A stretch of DNA of 64,000 bases from Brevibacillus_H sp049846925 (GTDB taxonomy: Bacteria > Bacillota > Bacilli > Brevibacillales > Brevibacillaceae): NCBI RefSeq assembly GCF_049846925.1, contig NZ_JBNCMT010000019.1, positions 1-64,000 of the forward strand, in the 5' to 3' direction. The notes below the pieces were generated by a model that saw nothing but the letters and a program-made list of their open reading frames with translations, ran no database searches and was not told the origin of the DNA. Below, one piece after another: positions 27,349 to 36,169 of the stretch; the stretch's first letter is position 1; every line of letters starts with the position of its first letter. The position numbers and the translations under genes are program-made.

Positions 27349-28057
27349 GGCTGTTACAAGTAAAATATCGGTTTTGATTGTAGAAGATGATCACCGGATA
27401 GCTGAAATCAATCGTCGTTTTGTCGAGAAGGTAAGAGGTTTTGAGGTAGTAGGAATTGCAACCGATCAGACACAGGTAAAAGAGCAGTTGGAGATCCTCC
27501 AGCCTGATCTCGTCTTGCTGGATATTTACTTTCCCGATATGAACGGTCTGGAGTTGTTGCGATTCATACAGCAAGAGCATCGATCCTGTGATGTAATCAT
27601 GATTACAGCCGGCAAAGAGGTAGAAAAGGTGACAGAAGCGATTCGTGGTGGAGCCTTTGACTATATCGTCAAACCTGTTATTTTTGCTCGATTTGAAGCC
27701 ACTCTTGAGCGGTATCGGGATTTCTATTGGAGTATCAAGCGATTAAAGCAAGAGGGGCACCAAATCGATCAGGATGAAATTGATCAGCTTTTGCAAGTAA
27801 ACAGCAGGAAGGGTGCAAAAGAATGCTACTTGCCGAAAGGAATCGATCCACTGACTCTTGATAAAGTAGAAGTAGTCCTGAAACAAGAGTCAACAGGAAT
27901 TACTGTCGAGAAAATTTCCAAGGAAATGGGGATCAGCAGGTCAACAGCCAGAAGGTACCTGGAGTTTCTGGTAACGAAAGGGGAAGCAACCGCCGATATC
28001 TCTTATGGAGCCGTGGGAAGACCGGAGCGGGTTTATCTGTCAAAAGAGAAAATGTAA
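27338..28057 (+). CDS. CitB/DctR-type response regulator
   Basis: The 239-aa protein has a receiver domain with acidic pocket (EDD near residue 17) and phospho-acceptor Asp62 in LLDIYFPDMNG. A C-terminal winged helix (VEKISKEMGISRSTARRYLEFL) is of the CitT/DctR/MalR type. ATG 27338 overlaps the kinase stop by 11 bases, implying translational coupling. The expected target is the tctC promoter region. Confidence 0.92.
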   Translation: MQGEAVTSKISVLIVEDDHRIAEINRRFVEKVRGFEVVGIATDQTQVKEQLEILQPDLVLLDIYFPDMNGLELLRFIQQEHRSCDVIMITAGKEVEKVTEAIRGGAFDYIVKPVIFARFEATLERYRDFYWSIKRLKQEGHQIDQDEIDQLLQVNSRKGAKECYLPKGIDPLTLDKVEVVLKQESTGITVEKISKEMGISRSTARRYLEFLVTKGEATADISYGAVGRPERVYLSKEKM

Positions 28058-28114
28058 GATAGAATTTCTGAGAAAGACAAGCTTCCAAACAAAATACGGG
28101 GAGATGGAAGAACT

Positions 28115-28825
28115 TTGTTGGAGACAGCATTTTTTATTGGGCTTACTAAAATTATCCTTGTTAACTTGGTTTTAAGCGGTGACAATGCTGTTGTTATTGC
28201 GCTGGCTTGTAGAAATCTTCAACCACAACTTCAGAAAAAAGCGGTGTTCTGGGGAAGCTTCGGAGCAATCGGTCTGCGGGTGATCCTGACGTTTGTCGCC
28301 GTTTGGCTGCTGAAAATCTCGTTCGTACAACTGATCGGTGGAGTCCTCCTTCTCTGGATCGCTGTGAAATTATTGTCGGGTGAGGAGGAAAGTGATGATA
28401 TTAACGGTGGTTCCAGCCTGAAGGAAGCCATCAAGACAATCATTATTGCCGATCTGGTTATGAGTCTCGATAATGTTGTGGCAGTAGCTGGAGCGGCTAA
28501 TGGTGATATTGTGCTGATTATCATCGGTCTGGCTGTCAGCATTCCATTAATCATCTGGGGAAGCCAGTTATTAATGCGTTTAATGCAGCGTTTCCCAATT
28601 ATTGTTACGCTGGGAGCTGCCCTCTTGGGTTACACAGCAGGGGAAATGATTATGGGTGACAAAATTGCAGGCGTATTTTTAGAAGAAGTATGGAGTGGTC
28701 TTCATTCTGTTCTCCCTCTTTCTCTGGCAGCACTGGTAGTAGGAATCGGCAAATTGATTTCCATGCGCCAAAGTAAGAGCAATGACGTTTCGGTTATAAA
28801 TGAAGCGACTGAGGTATCTGAATAA
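28115..28825 (+). CDS. TerC-family membrane protein (second copy)
   Basis: A 236-aa TerC homologue with the membrane acidic motifs SGDNAVVIAL and MSLDNVVAVAG and about seven helices. TTG start with GGGGAGATGG upstream; two adjacent TTG codons are possible starts. It is clearly paralogous to the riboswitch-controlled TerC gene at 17021-17704. No yybP-ykoY element is visible in the short upstream gap, so it is probably regulated differently. Confidence 0.88.
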   Translation: MLETAFFIGLTKIILVNLVLSGDNAVVIALACRNLQPQLQKKAVFWGSFGAIGLRVILTFVAVWLLKISFVQLIGGVLLLWIAVKLLSGEEESDDINGGSSLKEAIKTIIIADLVMSLDNVVAVAGAANGDIVLIIIGLAVSIPLIIWGSQLLMRLMQRFPIIVTLGAALLGYTAGEMIMGDKIAGVFLEEVWSGLHSVLPLSLAALVVGIGKLISMRQSKSNDVSVINEATEVSE

Positions 28826-28870
28826 AGGTAGAGAGACAAAGAAAGTGGCTTAAGGGGAGGGGTTTCGCGT

Positions 28871-29647
28871 ATGATCATCAATGTGAACCAGATTTCCTGG
28901 GAGCGGGAACAAAGCATCCTGAAAGATGTGTCGTGGCAGGTAAAAGAAAATGAACACTGGTGTATGGTCGGCTTGAATGGCTCAGGTAAAACGACGCTAT
29001 TGAACATGATTAACGGGTATCTTTGGCCAACCAGAGGGAGTATTCAAGTGCTGGGGCACACCTTTGGTGAGGTCGATTTGCGGGATTTACGCAAACAGAT
29101 TGGTTGGGTAAGCTCTTCCCTGCAGCAAAAATTGTACGGAAACGAGACAGCTCTGGACATTGTATTGAGTGGAAAGTTTGCTTCGATTGGTCTTTATGAT
29201 CGTACGGATGCTAAAGACCGGGAAGAGGTACAAGAGTTACTGGAGTTCCTTGGCTGCGGCAAATTGAGTTACCGCACATACAATACCATGTCACAGGGAG
29301 AGAGACAAAAAATTCTGATTGCCCGGGCACTGATCGCTTCTCCCAAGCTCCTGATCCTCGATGAGCCTTGTTCCGGGCTGGATATGTTCGCCCGAGAGCA
29401 CTTGCTGCGTACCATAGAGACAATCGCTCACAAGCCAGATGCCCCTACCATGATCTTTGTCACGCATCATATTGAAGAAATCCTTCCTGTTTTCTCTCAA
29501 ACGTTACTGATGAGGGAGGGATCGGTCTTCCACGCAGGGACTACGAAAGAGACAATTACTTCATCGGTATTGAGTGAGTTTTTTGGTGTGCCGATGGTCG
29601 TTCACTTTCAAAATAATCGATACTGGGCAAACATGGAGTTTTCGTAA
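28871..29647 (+). CDS. ABC transporter ATP-binding protein, YlmA-like
   Basis: A 258-aa ABC ATPase with Walker A GLNGSGKTT, signature SQGERQKILIA, Walker B LLILDEP and a switch His in VTHHIEE. The N-terminal QISWEREQSILKDVSW resembles B. subtilis YlmA. No permease is encoded nearby, so the partner and substrate are unknown. ATG start with GGGGAGGGG upstream. Confidence 0.85.
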   Translation: MIINVNQISWEREQSILKDVSWQVKENEHWCMVGLNGSGKTTLLNMINGYLWPTRGSIQVLGHTFGEVDLRDLRKQIGWVSSSLQQKLYGNETALDIVLSGKFASIGLYDRTDAKDREEVQELLEFLGCGKLSYRTYNTMSQGERQKILIARALIASPKLLILDEPCSGLDMFAREHLLRTIETIAHKPDAPTMIFVTHHIEEILPVFSQTLLMREGSVFHAGTTKETITSSVLSEFFGVPMVVHFQNNRYWANMEFS

Positions 29648-29712
29648 ATCCTGACAATCTGAGGTTTTTTCAGACGTTTTTCCCATATAACTAATATAAA
29701 GGGGGGAAGCAG

Positions 29713-30213
29713 ATGAGTGAGGCCTCAGTGCGAAAAGAAGGATTTGACGTATTTAAAAGCCCTTCTAAAGGGTTGATGAACAAACAACAAGTATTCGAAG
29801 AGCTGGCACGTGCCATGACGAAGGCCCCCGGTAAATATGAAATTGTTGTGGGAGCAGACTCCCAGCTTAGAAGGAAGAATACATCATTTGTCATTGCCAT
29901 TTGCTTTATTCATACAGGAAATGGTGGAACCTTTTACTATCAACAATTCCAGGAGCCGCGAATATCCTCTCTGCAACAGCGAATTTATACAGAAGCTACT
30001 TATGCGGTAAGTATGGCTTCGGAGCTGCGTGAGTTTTTTCATGAATGCCATATCACTGTCCCGATTCGAATCCACTACGATATTGGGGAGAATGGGCCGA
30101 CGATGAAATTCGTCAAAAGATTAATCCACCTGGCCCAAATGAATAACTTCGAAGCATTCGTAAAGCCGGATTCCTATGGAGCTTCCGTCGTTGCGGATAA
30201 GTTTACAAAATAA
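29713..30213 (+). CDS. RNase H-like YkuK family protein (DUF458)
   Basis: The 166-aa protein has an RNase-H-like fold start (IVVGADSQLRRKNTSFVIAI) with the first catalytic-type Asp, and a later IHYDIGENGPTMKFVKRL. It matches the YkuK/DUF458 family in size (about 170 aa). Nuclease activity is not established for the family. GGGGGGAAG Shine-Dalgarno and a terminator right behind suggest a single-gene unit. Confidence 0.8.
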   Translation: MSEASVRKEGFDVFKSPSKGLMNKQQVFEELARAMTKAPGKYEIVVGADSQLRRKNTSFVIAICFIHTGNGGTFYYQQFQEPRISSLQQRIYTEATYAVSMASELREFFHECHITVPIRIHYDIGENGPTMKFVKRLIHLAQMNNFEAFVKPDSYGASVVADKFTK

Positions 30214-30220
30214 TCAATGC

Positions 30221-30254
30221 AAAAACGCTTAACCACTGGGGTTAGCGTTTTTTG
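30221..30254 (+). terminator. Terminator downstream of the YkuK gene
   Basis: AAACGCTTAACC / GGGTTAGCGTTT stem with a T-run. Confidence 0.88.
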
Positions 30255-30403
30255 TTGTATTGTGGCGACTGATAGCGAAACATTTTCTGGTATGTCAGCC
30301 TGTAATATGGCAGGGTCTCCCTCTCAACTGACGAATTACCTAATAATGGTTTTCGGGTGTCTCACGGAACGGAACGTCTTTTTACGTTGGGAGGGGAAGG
30401 ACT

Positions 30404-31834
30404 GTGGATGCGACATTTTCCTTACAGTTCAATGGAACGTTCTGCAAGGTAACACAATTTATCCAACGGTTACAACATGCGGCCTTTCTTGTAGATAGAG
30501 CAGGAACCATTTTGGAAGTAAATGAGGTTTTACTTCATGTTACAGGTTTCTACAGACAAGAATTAGTTGGCAATTCCTTTCATCAGGTTGTTCCTTATCA
30601 GGGAACAATGGAGCAGTTTCACACAGATTTAACCTATTTGGAATCGCAACAAACGGAGCCCGCAGACATTGAATGGAGGACCCAACAAGGAGTTACAGGG
30701 AAGACCCCGGTGATGGTGTCAATTCAACAAGCCGAACAACCATTTTATCTGGTTCACATGTATCATTTGACTAAAGTGTTGGATGCTACCCTACAGCATC
30801 GATTTGTCAGTCAACTAACCACGGATATTAACCTTGGAGTAGTTGTTTTAGATGATGTAGGACGTATCGTTGAAATCAGCCAACTTGCTTGCAAACTCCT
30901 GGGAGTAGAACGGGTTCAAGTCATTAATCAGCATGTCGATCAGGCATTCGCCGGAATTCCAGAAGAATACCGTCTGATTCAGCGAGAAGTACTGGAAGGC
31001 GTGAAAGTGCAAAACAAACCTACCTCCTGGACGAATGACAATCAACGCTATGAACTGCTGGTAGATTCCAATACTCTGCAAGATGAATCAGGGCAAAAGG
31101 TTGGTGCCTACGTTATTTTCAAAGACGTGACAAACCTCCGATCCTTCGAGCAAAAGATTGAGCGCAGTGATCGACTTGCCATGATCGGGCAGATTGCTGC
31201 AGGCACAGCACACGAAATTCGGAATCCGTTGACGTCAATCAAAGGGTTTCTCCAAATGTTTCTCCAGTTGTTTACGGAGAAGGAGATGTCTCGTGAGCGC
31301 AGCTATACCGAGATCATGCTGACCGAGATTAACCGGATCAATTCGCTGGTCAGTGAGTTCCTCCTGCTCAGCAAGCAGCGAGATGTGCAGTATCAACTGG
31401 TCGATTTGAATGTGGTGTTTGATGAGATTCTGCCGATTGTAGAGAGTCAAGCTCTCCTTCACGGGATCGAAGTGAAATATAAACCAGGCGGACGCCTTCC
31501 GATGGTGGTTGGTGACACCGAGCTGTTGAAGCAAGTGTTCCTCAACATCAGCAAAAACGGAATTGAAGCGATGGGTAACGAGGGGAGACTCTCTATCTCC
31601 TATCACTATGAAAAGCAGGGTGACAAATTGAGCATCGACATACATGATACGGGCCCTGGTATACCACTGTATGTGATTGACAAGATTTTTGATCCGTTTT
31701 TTACGACAAAAGAAGAGGGAACGGGCCTTGGGTTATCTGTTTGCCAGAAGATCATACATGATATCGGCGGACAAATCCGGGTTTCCTCCAAAGGATACGG
31801 AACTACCTTTCACATTCTCTTGCCATATATGTAG
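30404..31834 (+). CDS. Orphan PAS-domain sensor histidine kinase
   Basis: The 476-aa soluble kinase has two PAS-like domains (about 22-125 and 135-245). HisKA follows with phospho-acceptor His270 in GTAHEIRNPLTSIKG. The C-terminal HATPase domain contains NISKNGIEAM, DTGPGIP and GTGLGLSVCQKII. No transmembrane segments are visible. No response regulator gene is adjacent. The PAS-HisKA layout resembles Bacillus sporulation kinases (KinA/KinE) or NtrB-like proteins, so it may feed the phosphorelay; this is inference. GTG start with GAGGGGAAGG upstream. Confidence 0.88.
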   Translation: MDATFSLQFNGTFCKVTQFIQRLQHAAFLVDRAGTILEVNEVLLHVTGFYRQELVGNSFHQVVPYQGTMEQFHTDLTYLESQQTEPADIEWRTQQGVTGKTPVMVSIQQAEQPFYLVHMYHLTKVLDATLQHRFVSQLTTDINLGVVVLDDVGRIVEISQLACKLLGVERVQVINQHVDQAFAGIPEEYRLIQREVLEGVKVQNKPTSWTNDNQRYELLVDSNTLQDESGQKVGAYVIFKDVTNLRSFEQKIERSDRLAMIGQIAAGTAHEIRNPLTSIKGFLQMFLQLFTEKEMSRERSYTEIMLTEINRINSLVSEFLLLSKQRDVQYQLVDLNVVFDEILPIVESQALLHGIEVKYKPGGRLPMVVGDTELLKQVFLNISKNGIEAMGNEGRLSISYHYEKQGDKLSIDIHDTGPGIPLYVIDKIFDPFFTTKEEGTGLGLSVCQKIIHDIGGQIRVSSKGYGTTFHILLPYM

Positions 31835-31838
31835 GAAA

Positions 31839-31872
31839 CAAGCGCTTCTCATGGTAGAGCGCTTTTCTTCTT
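31839..31872 (+). terminator. Terminator after the orphan kinase gene
   Basis: AAGCGCT / AGCGCTT stem followed by a T/C-rich run, directly behind the kinase stop. Confidence 0.65.
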
Positions 31873-31885
31873 CTCAGCCCGCTGC

Positions 31886-31899
31886 CCTCCTTTTTGAAC
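31886..31899 (+). repeat. Short match to the right end of the metS-leader MITE-like element
   Basis: CCTCCTTTTTGAAC is identical to the right terminal segment of the element at 50801-50991. It lies in the dnaX promoter region next to a TATAAT sequence at 31914-31919. Confidence 0.35.
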
Positions 31900-31977
31900 A
31901 GGCTCTGATAGTGTATAATAAATAAGATTAGCTGGAGAATTCATAGAGCAAGCAGATAAATTAGGGAGTGGCAACTG

Positions 31978-33684
31978 ATGGCTTATACTGCGCTTTACCG
32001 CGTATACAGACCGCAAACTTTCGGAGATATTGTCGGCCAGGCGCACGTAACTACTACGTTACGAAATGCGTTGCGAGAGGGACGACTTTCCCACGCCTAT
32101 CTGTTTAATGGACCTCGGGGAACAGGTAAGACAAGTGCCGCCAAAATTATGTCGAAGGCAGTGAACTGTGAATCACCACAAGACGGCGAACCGTGTAATG
32201 AATGCCCATCGTGCAAAGCAATCACATCGGGCACAGTGACGGACGTCTTGGAAATCGACGCAGCTTCCAATCGCGGGGTTGAAGAAATCCGTGATATTCG
32301 AGATAAAGTAAAATTTGCGCCAAGTGATGTTTCGTACAAAGTGTACATCATCGACGAGGTGCATATGTTGACTACGGAGGCATTTAATGCACTGCTTAAA
32401 ACTTTAGAGGAACCGCCTCCACATGTGCTGTTCATTCTAGCCACGACAGAGCCTCACAAGCTTCCGGCTACCATTATTTCGAGATGTCAGCGCTTTGATT
32501 TTCATCGGATTGCTCTCTCAGAAATGGTAAACAGGCTTCGTGACATCTGCGAAAAGCAGAATGTGCAAGTAGAGACGCAGGCCCTTCAACTTGTTGCCAA
32601 GATGGCTGAAGGCGGAATGCGGGATGCGCTCAGTTTGCTTGATCAGGCACTAAGCTTTAGTGGAGATCATGTAACAATACAGGATATTTTGCAAATTACC
32701 GGCTCTGTCTCCCAAACGTATTACTCGACGATGGCCAAACAAATTGCCGAGAAAGACATTGCTCTCGTCATGCAGGAACTGGAGCAGGTGATGGCGCAGG
32801 GAAAAGATCCTGAACATTTTTTACAGGACTTCATGTATTATTACCGGGATATGCTGTTGTTCAAGACGGCTCCTGGTCTGCAAGAGATCGTTGAGCGAAC
32901 ATTGGTCGACGATCAATTCTCAACGGTAGCCGAGCTTTATACTTTATCGAATCTATATGATATTATCGAATCATTAAATCAGTCACTTGCTCAATTGAAG
33001 TGGTCTACCTACCCTCGAATTCTGGTAGAGCTATCACTAGTGAAGCTGTGTCACCAAATGCAGGGTATAGACTCTTCCCCTAAACAGAGCTCTCCGACCA
33101 ATGCAGCAGTTCCACAGCAAGAACTGGCGACGCTGGTCAATCGCATTCGGGCGCTGGAGGAGCGTGTCGCTCAGGCAGCTTCACGCAACCAGCTTACGGG
33201 ACCTGCACAGGAGGAAGCAGCTCCGCAACAAGCAAGAAGACCTGTTGTTCCGGCTGGCTCAGGCAGTTCACGTACTCCGCTGAACAAGGTTCGTGATGTG
33301 ATTCGCACCCGTGACGAAGCCCGCACACAGAAAATTCGCAGCCAGTGGGGGCAAATACTGACGGAAGTGAAAAAGGTTCGAATCCAGCATTATGCATGGT
33401 TGGTCAATGGTCAGCCGGCGGGAGTGAATCAGGATTCTGTCGTTGTGGTATTCAAAAGCCCGATTCATTGCGACAAAACGATGGAGCCTGAATTGAAGGG
33501 CATCGTGGAAAAAGCCCTTCAGGACGTAAGTGGTGCGCCCCTGCAGTTACTCTCTGTAATGGAGGATCAATGGCAAAGTTTGTTGGACCAAAGCGGCGTG
33601 GATACGGAAGAAAAGCAGGAAGACCCTTTTGTAGCGGAAGCGCTGAAGCTCGTCGGTGAACAACTGCTTGATATTAAAGATTAA
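31978..33684 (+). CDS. dnaX: DNA polymerase III subunits gamma/tau
   Basis: Clamp-loader ATPase of the replisome. In the 568-aa protein the AAA+ module (1-about 240) has Walker A GPRGTGKTS, a zinc module (CESPQDGEPCNECPSC), Walker B IIDEVHML and the arginine-finger SRC motif. Domain III and a Gln/Ala-rich linker (about 375-430) lead to a tau-like C-terminal domain. ATG start with AGGGAGTGG upstream. It is followed by yaaK and recR as in B. subtilis, but here tadA and the SRP RNA gene are not next to it. Confidence 0.96.
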   Translation: MAYTALYRVYRPQTFGDIVGQAHVTTTLRNALREGRLSHAYLFNGPRGTGKTSAAKIMSKAVNCESPQDGEPCNECPSCKAITSGTVTDVLEIDAASNRGVEEIRDIRDKVKFAPSDVSYKVYIIDEVHMLTTEAFNALLKTLEEPPPHVLFILATTEPHKLPATIISRCQRFDFHRIALSEMVNRLRDICEKQNVQVETQALQLVAKMAEGGMRDALSLLDQALSFSGDHVTIQDILQITGSVSQTYYSTMAKQIAEKDIALVMQELEQVMAQGKDPEHFLQDFMYYYRDMLLFKTAPGLQEIVERTLVDDQFSTVAELYTLSNLYDIIESLNQSLAQLKWSTYPRILVELSLVKLCHQMQGIDSSPKQSSPTNAAVPQQELATLVNRIRALEERVAQAASRNQLTGPAQEEAAPQQARRPVVPAGSGSSRTPLNKVRDVIRTRDEARTQKIRSQWGQILTEVKKVRIQHYAWLVNGQPAGVNQDSVVVVFKSPIHCDKTMEPELKGIVEKALQDVSGAPLQLLSVMEDQWQSLLDQSGVDTEEKQEDPFVAEALKLVGEQLLDIKD

Positions 33685-33730
33685 TCACAAAACAAAGCGG
33701 TCGAAGTACCAATCCTAAGGAGGAATACCC

Positions 33731-34042
33731 ATGAAAAACATGCAACAGATGATGAAACAAGTGAAGAAAATGCAAGAAGATATGCAAAAAGCACAAGAGC
33801 AATTAAAAGATAAATTTGTAGAAGGCACTGCAGGCGGCGGAGCGGTTCTTGTAAAAGCGAACGGCCACAAGCAAGTAGTTGATATCGTTATCAAGCCTGA
33901 AGTAGTTGATCCAGAAGACGTGGAAATGCTGCAAGACCTCGTACTCACTGCCGTAAACGACGCATTGCGCAATGCAGATGAATTGGCAGGAAAAGAGCTT
34001 GGACGTTTCACAGGCGGCATGAACATTCCAGGACTTTTCTAG
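33731..34042 (+). CDS. yaaK: YbaB/EbfC nucleoid-associated protein
   Basis: The 103-aa protein has the long N-terminal coiled helix MMKQVKKMQEDMQKAQEQL and the GGGAVLVKANGHKQVVDI beta region of the YbaB/EbfC family. Homologues bind DNA as dimers. ATG start with AAGGAGG upstream. It is always encoded between dnaX and recR in Firmicutes, as here. Confidence 0.94.
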   Translation: MKNMQQMMKQVKKMQEDMQKAQEQLKDKFVEGTAGGGAVLVKANGHKQVVDIVIKPEVVDPEDVEMLQDLVLTAVNDALRNADELAGKELGRFTGGMNIPGLF

Positions 34043-34082
34043 AACAAAACGGTCATGACCATTTTCCCCTCTCATCCCCTCT

Positions 34083-34114
34083 CGTCGGGGGACTGAAACG
34101 TCGGGGGACTGTAA
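34083..34114 (+). repeat. Tandem duplication of a 16-bp unit
   Basis: CGTCGGGGGACTGAAA (34083-34098) is followed directly by CGTCGGGGGACTGTAA (34099-34114), 15 of 16 bases identical. It lies in the yaaK-recR gap just before the double-palindrome repeat. Confidence 0.8.
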
Positions 34115-34118
34115 CGTG

Positions 34119-34172
34119 TTGACCGCAAGCGGTCATATCAACTTTTATGAAAAACGTCGAGACGTTTTTCAC
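34119..34172 (+). repeat. 54-bp double-palindrome repeat, copy 1
   Basis: A palindrome TTGACCGCAAGCGGTCA (34119-34135) and a second one with arms GAAAAACGTC / GACGTTTTTC (34147-34172) are separated by 11 bases. The same unit occurs inverted at 61105-61158 with 52 of 54 bases identical. Confidence 0.85.
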
Positions 34173-34205
34173 AAGGATAGCTAAGGTACAGAAGGAGTAG
34201 AGATC

Positions 34206-34802
34206 ATGTTCTATCCAGAACCGGTATCCAAATTAATTGAAGGCTTTATGAAGTTGCCAGGCATTGGTCCCAAAACGGCGGGCCGCCTGGCGTTTTTTGT
34301 ACTGAATATGAAGGAAGACGATGTGCTTGATTTGGCCAAAGCACTGGTTAATGCGAAGCGACAGCTACATTATTGCTCCGTCTGCAACAACATTACCGAT
34401 TTGGACCCGTGTCATATCTGTCGGGACAAGCGTCGTGACGGTTCACTGATCTGTGTGGTTCAGGAGCCCAAAGATGTGGTAGCAATGGAAAAGACACGTG
34501 AATTTGAAGGCTACTATCATGTGTTGCACGGGGCGATTTCTCCGATGGACGGTATCGGTCCAGAGGATATTCGAATCCCCGATTTGTTGAAGCGATTGGC
34601 TGATGAACAGGTGAAGGAAGTCATCCTTGCGACGAATCCCAATATTGAAGGGGAAGCGACAGCCATGTACATCTCCCGTTTGATTAAGCCGTTCGGGATC
34701 AAGGTAACACGCATTGCCCATGGATTGCCAGTTGGCGGTGATCTGGAATATGCCGATGAAGTAACACTTACCAAAGCGCTCGAAGGAAGAAGAGAGTTAT
34801 AA
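34206..34802 (+). CDS. recR: Recombination mediator RecR
   Basis: The 198-aa protein acts with RecO and RecF to load RecA at gaps. It has an N-terminal helix-hairpin-helix (KLPGIGPKTAGRLAF, residues 17-31). A zinc finger follows (CSVC...CHIC, about residues 57-72), then a Toprim domain (ICVVQEPKDVVAME). Normal length. ATG start with AAGGAG upstream. Confidence 0.97.
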   Translation: MFYPEPVSKLIEGFMKLPGIGPKTAGRLAFFVLNMKEDDVLDLAKALVNAKRQLHYCSVCNNITDLDPCHICRDKRRDGSLICVVQEPKDVVAMEKTREFEGYYHVLHGAISPMDGIGPEDIRIPDLLKRLADEQVKEVILATNPNIEGEATAMYISRLIKPFGIKVTRIAHGLPVGGDLEYADEVTLTKALEGRREL

Positions 34803-34816
34803 TTATTTTAAAAGAT

Positions 34817-34852
34817 GGACCGACTCAGATTGTGGAGAGCTCGGTCCGTATT
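34817..34852 (+). terminator. Possible terminator downstream of recR
   Basis: GGACCGA / TCGGTCC stem with a 17-nt loop, but only a short T-rich tail. Weak. Confidence 0.4.
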
Positions 34853-34929
34853 TGTAATCGTCGGGAATTTCCGTTTGTTGTGATTTTTTTATAGGACGAG
34901 GCATAGAGTAAGGATAGGAGTGTGAACTG

Positions 34930-35901
34930 ATGTATACAGGACTTCAACTGCGCCATGTTACTCCATGGTCTCATCGAACGAGACGTTGGGCACTATTGCT
35001 TTGTATTGGTTACGGACTGAATCTGTTGATGGAACTCCTGATGCTGCGTTTCTCGATTGGCGAAGATGGACAATGGGTGGTTTCAACACAGACTGATCTT
35101 GATACATGGATGGTCCTTTTCATCATGGCAGTTGGTGTATTTTGTTGGACAGGGCTGATCGGGTTTGTAATCAGTTACTTTCGAGAACAAAGAGAGACTC
35201 AATATTTTTGGTACGAAGATTGTGTAACAGGTACCGACTTCCTGTATACCATCGCATGGCTCCAGGTTTTCAGCACGATTCTTTTAACGGGTTATGCCTT
35301 CTTTTTCTCTTATCCTATCTTTTCGGAAGGGTCAGTAGCTGGAATCATCGAGACAGCCTCCATTCAGTTGTTCATTCTGATAGTGGCCATTCTGATGTTT
35401 CATGGAAGATGGCACGTAATAGGCTTCACTCGACCTAATCATTTGGGCCAGATGTTGTTAGGAATCCTGATTATCATGGGCTTTATCTTTTTTGCACTGG
35501 ATGCGTATCTGACCAATCCAATTGCGGATTACTTCAATTTGTCATTGGAATCAGAACGAGAGCAAGGGATTCAGCAAGGAATTGTACAAGCCAAATCATC
35601 GAACTGGTTAAATGGAATCGTCTCGATTGCCGTCGTAGGAGTGTTTGTACCGATTGCTGAAGAAATCCTGTTTCGAGGGGTTATTCAAACATATCTGGTG
35701 CGCAAGTGGGGGGCTATCATCGGGATCGTGGCTACGAGCTTTTGGTTTGCCATCATGCATGTGGACATCGCTTTGTTTTTACCGCTGTTCGTGATTGGCT
35801 TGGGACTGGGATTTGTGAGACATCGCTACCAGTCGATATGGGGAGCGATACTTTTGCATAGCCTGAACAACCTGGCAAGTGCCATGCAGTATTTTACGTA
35901 A
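34930..35901 (+). CDS. CPBP (CAAX) intramembrane metalloprotease
   Basis: The 323-aa membrane protein has about eight helices. The C-terminal ABI/CPBP domain carries EEILFRG (glutamates and Arg of motif 1), AIMHVD (motif 2 His) and LLHSLNN (motif 3 His), the metal site of this family. The substrate is unknown. Members in bacteria are linked to bacteriocin immunity or regulated proteolysis. It lies between recR and yaaL, an insertion compared with B. subtilis. ATG start with TAGGAGTG upstream. Confidence 0.88.
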   Translation: MYTGLQLRHVTPWSHRTRRWALLLCIGYGLNLLMELLMLRFSIGEDGQWVVSTQTDLDTWMVLFIMAVGVFCWTGLIGFVISYFREQRETQYFWYEDCVTGTDFLYTIAWLQVFSTILLTGYAFFFSYPIFSEGSVAGIIETASIQLFILIVAILMFHGRWHVIGFTRPNHLGQMLLGILIIMGFIFFALDAYLTNPIADYFNLSLESEREQGIQQGIVQAKSSNWLNGIVSIAVVGVFVPIAEEILFRGVIQTYLVRKWGAIIGIVATSFWFAIMHVDIALFLPLFVIGLGLGFVRHRYQSIWGAILLHSLNNLASAMQYFT

Positions 35902-35923
35902 ATAGTCGTTGGGGGGAAACGGG

Positions 35924-36166
35924 ATGATGAAGTGGCTTGGCAAAAACAAGAATCGCAAAGTGATCAAACTGGACTGGCAAGCTTTGACGGATGCCATTGA
36001 GCAGGCACGAGGAGATTGGCAGCTTGCACAACAGTTGCTGGATGTCACTGAGGCAAGGGATGTAGACCATTCGATATACTACCTGCACGTGACAGAGAAA
36101 AGGTATATGTATCTGTTGGATCAGGCAAAAGCCTTGTATGAGAAGAAGCGGGCATTGGAGGCTTAA
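35924..36166 (+). CDS. yaaL: YaaL family protein (DUF2508)
   Basis: An 80-aa, mostly helical charged protein in the position of B. subtilis yaaL, between recR and bofA. Function unknown. The ATG at 35924 follows GGGGGGAAAC; a TTG at 35909 would place that Shine-Dalgarno inside the frame. The next gene, bofA, begins three bases after its stop. Confidence 0.8.
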   Translation: MMKWLGKNKNRKVIKLDWQALTDAIEQARGDWQLAQQLLDVTEARDVDHSIYYLHVTEKRYMYLLDQAKALYEKKRALEA

Positions 36167-36169
36167 GTG

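Noticed and set aside
31978..33684. Programmed frameshift producing a short gamma form of dnaX
   Set aside because: I saw no A-AAA-AAG type slippery site with a suitable downstream stem; only tau can be supported.
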